From: Paragonimus westermani
Lineage: Eukaryota; Platyhelminthes; Trematoda; Plagiorchiida; Troglotrematidae
Direction of reading: 5' to 3'
DNA length: 64,000 bases
Assembly (NCBI GenBank): GCA_008508345.1
Contig: QNGE01001704.1
Coordinates: 56,750-120,749 of the forward strand
Below the pieces are notes generated by a model. It saw only the letters and a list, made by a program, of their open reading frames with translations, was not told the origin of the DNA and did no database searches. A program made the position numbers and the translations under genes. This document shows positions 57,870 to 64,000 of the stretch, in pieces. Position 1 is the stretch's first letter. Each line of letters begins with the position of its first letter.

Positions 57870-58202
57870 TGTTGGGTAGGAATCGGACATATCGTCCTGT
57901 GCGTACACGCCCACGCAATCACTTGACTTAACTCATGCCAGTTGAGTCATAGCAAACTAACCAATGACGTGTACAAGTGCTCACCGATTCATCAGTCATT
58001 TATTGATCGTTTGCTTTTGGTTATTCACCGCTTATATGCCTGTACCATCGAATTAGTCAATACACTGTACTTGGTTATTTACCAACTCGTATTCTCCTTA
58101 CCCGAGCGACGTGATTTTACCAACAGCCATGTGGAAACAACGTTGAACAAACGCTTTGACTGGTCGATGCATTTTTAGAATGTGCACTTGCGTAATTAGT
58201 AC
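57870..58202 (+). mobile_element. 3' LTR of the Ty3/gypsy element
   Basis: Starts TGTTGGGTAGG right after the polypurine tract and ends TTAGTACA, 333 bases, with the expected TGT and ACA termini. The 336-base reversed LTR at 43274-43609 ends the same way. The matching 5' LTR was not found. Confidence 0.65.
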
Positions 58203-58484
58203 ATGGTTACGCACCGAGAAGCGTCAGAATTACGCGGCCAGTCTCTTTCTGAGGAATACAAATACCGCCTGCAACATTGTGACACATTCCATTTAAATTT
58301 GAAACATACTTTTCCCGTCAAAAACTTGAATAAAGAAGACAGTGGGCTGATGTTGCATGATTTATGTCCGGACAAATTTCGTTGCATCTTCACGAGTGCA
58401 TACTACAGACCATTTATAGATCAGTATGAGAAAGCGAATAAGATACTACGGAAAGTCAACTGTCAGAGAGCACAATCATTGTCA
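58203..58484 (-). other. Probable 3' flank of Penelope-like element 2
   Basis: Lies just past the stop of the Penelope coding region on the minus strand. A plus-strand open frame of 97 codons here has no recognisable domain. Confidence 0.35.
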
Positions 58485-60060
58485 CTACCAAGGTAGCGAC
58501 AACTCTACAAACAGTTGTTTCTGAACACACAACACGGGTTTGAACTTTCGGATTGCAATCGCTTCAGCATAGCGCAGTGTTCGCATGTGTGACGTTGAGT
58601 AGATAACGCGAAATGCTGTTGTGGGATCACATTGGTGTTGTGTTATTAGAATATGATGCGCAACAGACGATGCAGGCTCCTTGGTTCTATGACCGACTGT
58701 GACGTCATGTGTTTGTGTGATCTGTTCCCTGACCCACTTCGGGATATGTTCCATGACCCGGGTTCGCAACTGCTTATGTAGGATGCTCCGCATTTACATC
58801 GATATTCATAGGTAAGGTTGGGTTTGACTGACTAGGGTACCGGTTGTTTCACACAGGGTATCGGAATCCGGAATATTCTGGTCAGAATTACGGGGACAAC
58901 CGCACTGTATATTCTCGCGATAGAACTAACCAGACGACAGTGAATAAGTTGGCACACATCATTACCCTTAAAGGGAAGACGAAGAAATACCGGCTTTTTG
59001 GACACTGTGTCGGGTCGAATTCCTATGTCAGTGGGATGTTCAAATCTTGCAATAAACGGTTTAGAGTAACCGTTTAGCTGTAGAGTGGTCTCTTGAACAG
59101 TATCTTCAGTGCAAATACATCTGACCTGATCAAACAAAGTGCGCACCAAACTTTGTTTGTACGATCGAGGAACAAAGCTTTCAAGATTCAGGTACTGACC
59201 TGTCCAAGTTGAATCGAGCCGTCTGCATTCCTCCTGATGCTTATATCCAAAAATGGTAGGCTGTTTTGATTCTCGCCTTCCATAGTGAAATGTATGGTTG
59301 GGTACAAAGAATTCATCCAATAAATTAAGCTCTGTGCTTGCGGTTGATTGTGTACGATGAGAAAAATATCATCGACGTATCGCCTGTATTGCTGCACTAA
59401 AGATAACTGTCACTCGTTGCTCAAGTTTTGCTACAAAAATGTCTGCCAGAATAAGGCCGAACGGGCTACCCATAGCTACCCGATCAATCTGTCTGTAGGC
59501 CGAGTCTTCGAAAACGAAGCTGACGTTTTTGGTACAGGGCGTCAATAGTTGTCCCAGTTCGCTTTCAGGTATTCCATCTACTAGATGGTGCACCCTCATA
59601 TAAGAAAGCAGGAATTCGATACACTATTGTAGGAGAACGTTCGTAACAGTGAGTCGACATCAAATGAGCATAAATATTTATTCCGAATATTCATTGTCTC
59701 AAGTAAACAAGCAAGTTTGAAGCTATTTTTCAGACAGAACTGAGCAATTAGGTCTCGAATGAGTTTCAGAAGTTTCGCGAGCCATTTAGCTACTTTGAAT
59801 TGTGGCTAGTTAGACATAGGCAAAATTGGCCTGAGTGGAAACCCAGGTTTGTGAAGTTTCGCGAGTCCATACAGCTGTGGAACGTGGGTTCCAATTGACT
59901 TTAGAGATTTAAAGGTTGCTTCACTGATGAAGTTATCTTCAAGTTATACTTGCAGTTTTCTATTGATACTCTGCTCGACGTCTGCCGGGTTGTTTGGTCT
60001 TCTTTCCTTTTTGAATCTCACGGACTCAATCAGAATAGGTTGCATCTTATTCTATTTAAG
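58485..60060 (-). pseudogene. Penelope-like element 2: RT plus GIY-YIG, collinear but broken
   Basis: On the minus strand, from about 60060: FKKERRPNNP, then SIGTHVPQLYGLAKLHKPG and FPLRPILP, CSFDVDSL, then RVAMGSPFG followed by ILADIFVAKLEQ, YRRYVDDIF near 59370-59388, NSLPFLDISI, then KKPVFLRLPFKGNDV. The endonuclease starts with YEYRCKCGASYI near 58820, shifts frame, continues RTRVMEHIPKWV, SSVAHHILITQH and ends RYAEAIAIRKFKP, CVQKQLFVELSLPW with TAG at 58485-58487. At least three frame changes and two in-frame stops are present. The order of blocks confirms how the inverted copy at 6.1-7.8 kb should read. The N-terminal end of the RT was not seen. Confidence 0.9.
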
Positions 60061-60449
60061 TGTTTCTAACCATCTACACTGTTCTGTGGACTTTACTTGG
60101 TCTTGGGTACATGGGAAAATAAATCTTCATCATCTTGCTTCACCATCTACCGTTCATCTGGCAGACGTCTGTCAGGTGAAATTCCAACGCCTAGTAAGCA
60201 ATCTGGTTCCAAATCAAGAAGTGTATTTTTGGGTGTCCTGCCGTTTGTTCGATTTATCCTCGGTTTGTCAACTCGCCAAGGCTGTTCTACAACAACAAAA
60301 AATATATGGAGTCCACAGAATGTGGATACAATTAAAAAAGCCGCCTAAGTTCCCGTTTATGGATCAACGCTAGTGAATGTGGTCATATATATTGTTATGA
60401 ATTACCAAATCGGAAATGCCAACATTCCAACTTTCGACAGAATATCTCA
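60061..60449. other. Unassigned stretch upstream of the Penelope element
   Basis: No Penelope motif is clear beyond about 60060. The plus-strand open frame 59927-60373 mostly overlaps the element's antisense. Confidence 0.35.
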
Positions 60450-60780
60450 ACGTGGCAGTGAGGTACGTACAAAAGCCCATGGGCAGCGGATCGTGGACAA
60501 CACGTGTGATCGGACGGGCCATCGCTCAGCGAGATCGGAACAACGGACGAGAAATGGCCGGCGAAAGAACCCCGAGAGAATGCGTCGGCCACACACAACC
60601 GGGGCAGAAGTGCACACGACGTCTGAGCGGAAACCGGGTATGTGTTGCGGTTCTGGATTCTGGTTTATGAACATCAGCGCGCGCGGGACATGGCACCCGG
60701 CGAGTTGGACAATGAAGATTATGTTTCGCTGCAGTATGTGCCACCAGTATTATGACGATTATTAACTGGAGGAAAACAAG
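60450..60780. other. GC-rich segment open in several frames
   Basis: Markedly richer in GC and CpG than its surroundings; frames on both strands stay open for 60-130 codons. One plus-strand frame reads RARDMAPGELDNEDYVSLQY, followed by VPPVL. No family was recognised. It could be coding, a repeat or an island. Confidence 0.3.
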
Positions 60781-63717
60781 CGTAAGTTGTCCAAGCGCCA
60801 TAATGACCTGGGAGACGGACGAACTAGGTCTGTCTGTGGATATTACAGGCGCGGAAAAGGGAGTGGTTACTCCATGAGTAACCTGCGGATAATTTCACCC
60901 TCGAAGTATTCGGCACAATATGTGCCTTCATCCTATGCCTCACATGGATATAACTGCACTCGTCGATAAGATCACACGGATAACCGGGTTGTTCTAGCTA
61001 ACTTGCTCAGAATAGTTGATTTTTTCACATTACTTCCCACGAATTTTATGGACCAAAACATTCAACAATATTCCGCGGAATTTCTTATACCCATTTTAAT
61101 CAACGATGACATAAATGGCCGTAGCGAAATTGCGTGGATAGCTTATGCATGTTGAACGCTTGAAGGAGTTCACTACGATGTAGCCTGTCAGTTTTGTATT
61201 GCAGAAATAACAAGGTTTGTTTTATTCGATTGTTCACTTTCAGTATTCCTCAAATTAACAGATAAACTGAATTTTAGCATACTTTTCCAGCAAGAAGTTT
61301 CCAGAGACTTTTGATCATGTTGCGTGTTCTAAAGCGTTAATTCTACGGAGAATTTAGCATGTCCTTGGTGTGTAGATGTGATACTCGGAATTAGGGACTT
61401 CGAATAGCCTTAGGAATCGTACGTGAATTGAAACCTCCCACGCAAGTAATAAGAAGACCTGGTACTGGTAGCAGTAAGCAATTGTTATTCATGAATTGAG
61501 ACGCCGAATTTATGGATGCACAACAGTATTAAAGAAATCACAACCTGTCATTGGCTGATCTCATTAGCACATGCAACATCATAAACTGTATGTTAATTGG
61601 TGGAATACGGAATTGGCGAATAACGGAAGGCACAACACTGAGACCGTTCGTCCAATCCTTATGTTGTATCTTTAACGCGATATTTGGATTGGCCGTTTGC
61701 CAGATGTTCTGTTGCGTCGGGGTTTGGATAATCGGTGAATCAAGGTTTCCACAACAAGGCAGGCATTTCAATGTATTTTTTTGTTGGAAATGACAACTCC
61801 ACTCACTATTGGTAGAGAAACACTCTACAACCTTGCAATGGAGGCTGTGGCACTTTAGTTCTAATCAGATAGCCAGTTCTCCTAAACCAGCTGCTGAAGA
61901 AGCATCCCAAGCTACGGCCAACTTGCTTGTGGAAACCTCCTCGTCCAGTAGGAGATCACATCAATAGTAAATCTGAACAACCGGTTAGGTTAGCCTGAAA
62001 TTCTTCATTCCTAACTATAGCTGAATAGTTCAAAAAGTTGAACGTTCAGTCCACTCTAAATAGAGCCAGATTCGCCGACGTTAACTTAACCCACGTCCTC
62101 AGTCTTTCTGCAACCGAACGAAGGAAGCTCATACAACGTCTACTGCAAAATTCTTGTGGAACTCTTCTTTAGCAGTTGTAGTTCTACCGGATTCCGATCA
62201 GACGCACACCTCTTTCGGATAAGATGCCCCTTTCTAACATTTTCACATGGTGTGACATCCAGTAAGTAGTGACGTGCGGCAGTTTTAAATTTGTGCAGGA
62301 ACATATCTATCTGTCGCTTATTCTCAGGTGCATTTATGAGCGTTTCAAAAGTTTCCTTTCTCCAGCTTTCTCAAGATGTTACAAAACAATATTTCGAGGG
62401 GAATAAACATGCAACTCTAACTATCGCGTGAAGGTTACCAGCTTGTCCACACGACTAAGTTGATCAATTAGTCGTGTGATTAATTGAAAATGCCTGTCAA
62501 TTATGGGGGATACAAAAGTAAAACATGTATAAGCTGTCTCTGCAAATTAATCGTCGTCATTTTTTTTATAGAATGGTGATTAAAACATGTGCAGATAACT
62601 CATAACGGAATGTTTTCAGACAGTCTGATCAGTATCGATTTGGAGCAGGGTTACACGAAAAATAATTACTGTAGACCACACAGTAACGAAAGTAGCTGGA
62701 AAAAAATTGACTGTCCTATAATTTTAACGCAGGGTGTATACAAACTTGTTGCCTGTCAATAAGACTAAGCGAAACAAACGTAGACATACAGGCTAGCATG
62801 AGTTGTTTGCCAATAAAAGTTGCCAACGTTTTCAGTCAGTTCCCAATGGATCATAGTAATTTTGAAGGAGATTTAATTCTAACATACACAGTTCGGAGAC
62901 CCTTAGTCGTACAGGTCCAGAACCCTACCTAGTATTAATGATAACGATCACAATAATTATAGTAGTAAATTTCAGTTTCAGAAAAGATAAAGTATGAACC
63001 TGTATGCTTCAGTTTAAAGTCTTCCACTCTGGAACGTACTGCCTAGCTTTGTGGTCACGATCAAATAGGTTGAGACATTCAAAATTTTAACAGATGAAGG
63101 CGCATATGAGAGTTAGCCAAGGCCACACATTATTTGACCACCCCTACGACACATTATAGATAAGCAAACGTTAGGTCGGGTAGACTTGAACTGTGCGATG
63201 TAAATCTGTAATTCAGATTAGGATGCAATCATTCCGGATGTGTTTATTTATCCAGATATATTGACAGGGTAACAGTCAGTCAATCAGATTATTCCGAACA
63301 TGTCTCGAAGTTTCCAGACCCTTTCAATATTCTTCACGATCATTTGCAACCCATGGATATAAGAACCCTGAGCAGTAGTCGTATGAGCTTTTAGCATGCA
63401 CGATTAAAAACAGTTCATCAGGGTAATTGTACACCTCTTGATTCAGAAAGGAAACAAAGCGGAATACTGAAGGGTTACTCGGATCAAACTGGTTTTGCAT
63501 ATAACAAATTAGTGACTAACAAAAATGTACAACTTAAAACCAAGTGGACTCTGTGACCAGATATCAACCGTTAACAAATGGCGTCTAGCGAAACAGAAAC
63601 GCAAACAATTATATCCAACAGTCCCAAAACAAACAGATCCGACGTTATGTCAATAAGGAAGACTTCGTGGGGGGAGGTGCCGTTAATGTCGGATACGTTC
63701 AAGTGTTCGAGGACACA
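60781..63717. other. Long unassigned stretch
   Basis: A minus-strand frame at 61538-61771 (PNIALKIQHKDWTNGLSVVP) and a short plus-strand one at 61801-61968 (PKPAAEEASQATANLLVETS, after an acceptor-like TTTAGTTCTAATCAG) look mildly coding but have no support. Nothing else recognised. Confidence 0.35.
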
Positions 63718-63785
63718 ATAGTGATCTCGTGGATAGCGTATTGATTTCCAATCTGGCGGCCAAGGGTTCGTATCTCAGGACCGTC
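63718..63785 (+). repeat. tRNA-like relict
   Basis: GTGGATAGCG, then TTTCCAATC in anticodon-loop position and GGGTTCGTATC in B-box position follow tRNA spacing, but the arms do not pair well. Probably a tRNA pseudogene or the head of an old SINE. The remaining 200 bases to the window end are unassigned. Confidence 0.3.
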
Positions 63786-64000
63786 GATTTGTCACCACAT
63801 TATTCGTAAAATTTGCAACATTTAAAACTTCATTCTTATTAGTTCTGCTTAGAGTGACTTGCTTTAAGTGCCCGATCTGTTGACCATCCTCGACTATGAA
63901 CTCTGGGAGCCAGACATTTAGAGATTGAGAGATTTACTCAGAATAGTTGAATCGTCACTAGGCTTTTGGTGCTACAACAGACATCGGCTCATTTTTTCCT

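Noticed and set aside
58203..58496. Plus-strand ORF of 97 codons
   Set aside because: Lies between a gypsy LTR and a Penelope stop, so it is probably element flank; no domain or splice signal was recognised.
59927..60373. Plus-strand ORF of 148 codons
   Set aside because: Its start overlaps the antisense of the Penelope RT, and the rest has no support.

Overview
The window reads as nuclear DNA of a flatworm, most likely a digenean trematode. The reasons are base composition near 43% GC by eye, Penelope-like elements with a GIY-YIG endonuclease, a Ty3/gypsy element of CsRn1 type, a BEL/Pao fragment, many copies of a tRNA-derived SINE, and genes whose small exons are split by both a very short intron (61 bases) and multi-kilobase introns. 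The species cannot be fixed from the sequence. No rRNA, intact functional tRNA, CRISPR array or bacterial-type operon is visible. Most of the window is intron or intergenic DNA filled with decayed repeats.

Host coding sequence. The best-supported gene runs on the minus strand from about 16.3 kb down to 4.3 kb. Five exons (16025-16270, 13648-13778, 13445-13586, 10517-10964, 4346-5025) have GT/AG borders and reading phases that fit one another in order, giving about 549 codons open at both ends. The product is rich in Ser, Thr, Pro, Gln and His, carries a nine-Ala run, and is not one I recognise. Weaker plus-strand exon candidates lie at 3.8-4.0 kb, 9.8-10.1 kb and 47.9-51.6 kb. Three short or doubtful ORFs are noted near 33.5, 39.3 and 44.4 kb.

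Mobile DNA. A Penelope-like element inside the 5.5-kb last intron (6121-7800) is broken into two opposite-facing halves in the pattern expected of twin priming. A second one, frameshifted but collinear, lies at 58485-60060. A Ty3/gypsy element on the plus strand (gag 54.0-54.7 kb, pol 55.4-57.8 kb, 333-base 3' LTR 57870-58202) has been invaded by a SINE with a clean 11-base target duplication. Related LTR pieces stand head to head at 43274-43990. A BEL/Pao reverse transcriptase fragment (46.7-47.0 kb) and a faint gypsy integrase (52.2-52.5 kb) are also present.

Repeats. SINE family A (tRNA head with A and B boxes, 232 bases where its ends are fixed) has about 15 whole or partial copies, some joined head to tail or head to head. 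SINE family B has two copies. Repeat R1 (three close copies at 1-424, 19761-20215 and 31620-32090, and a diverged one at 50790-51075) keeps a Cys-rich reading frame. R2 has three copies of about 500 bases and R3 about three weaker ones. Long stretches such as 27-31.6, 34.3-39.2 and 61-63.7 kb show nothing I can name.
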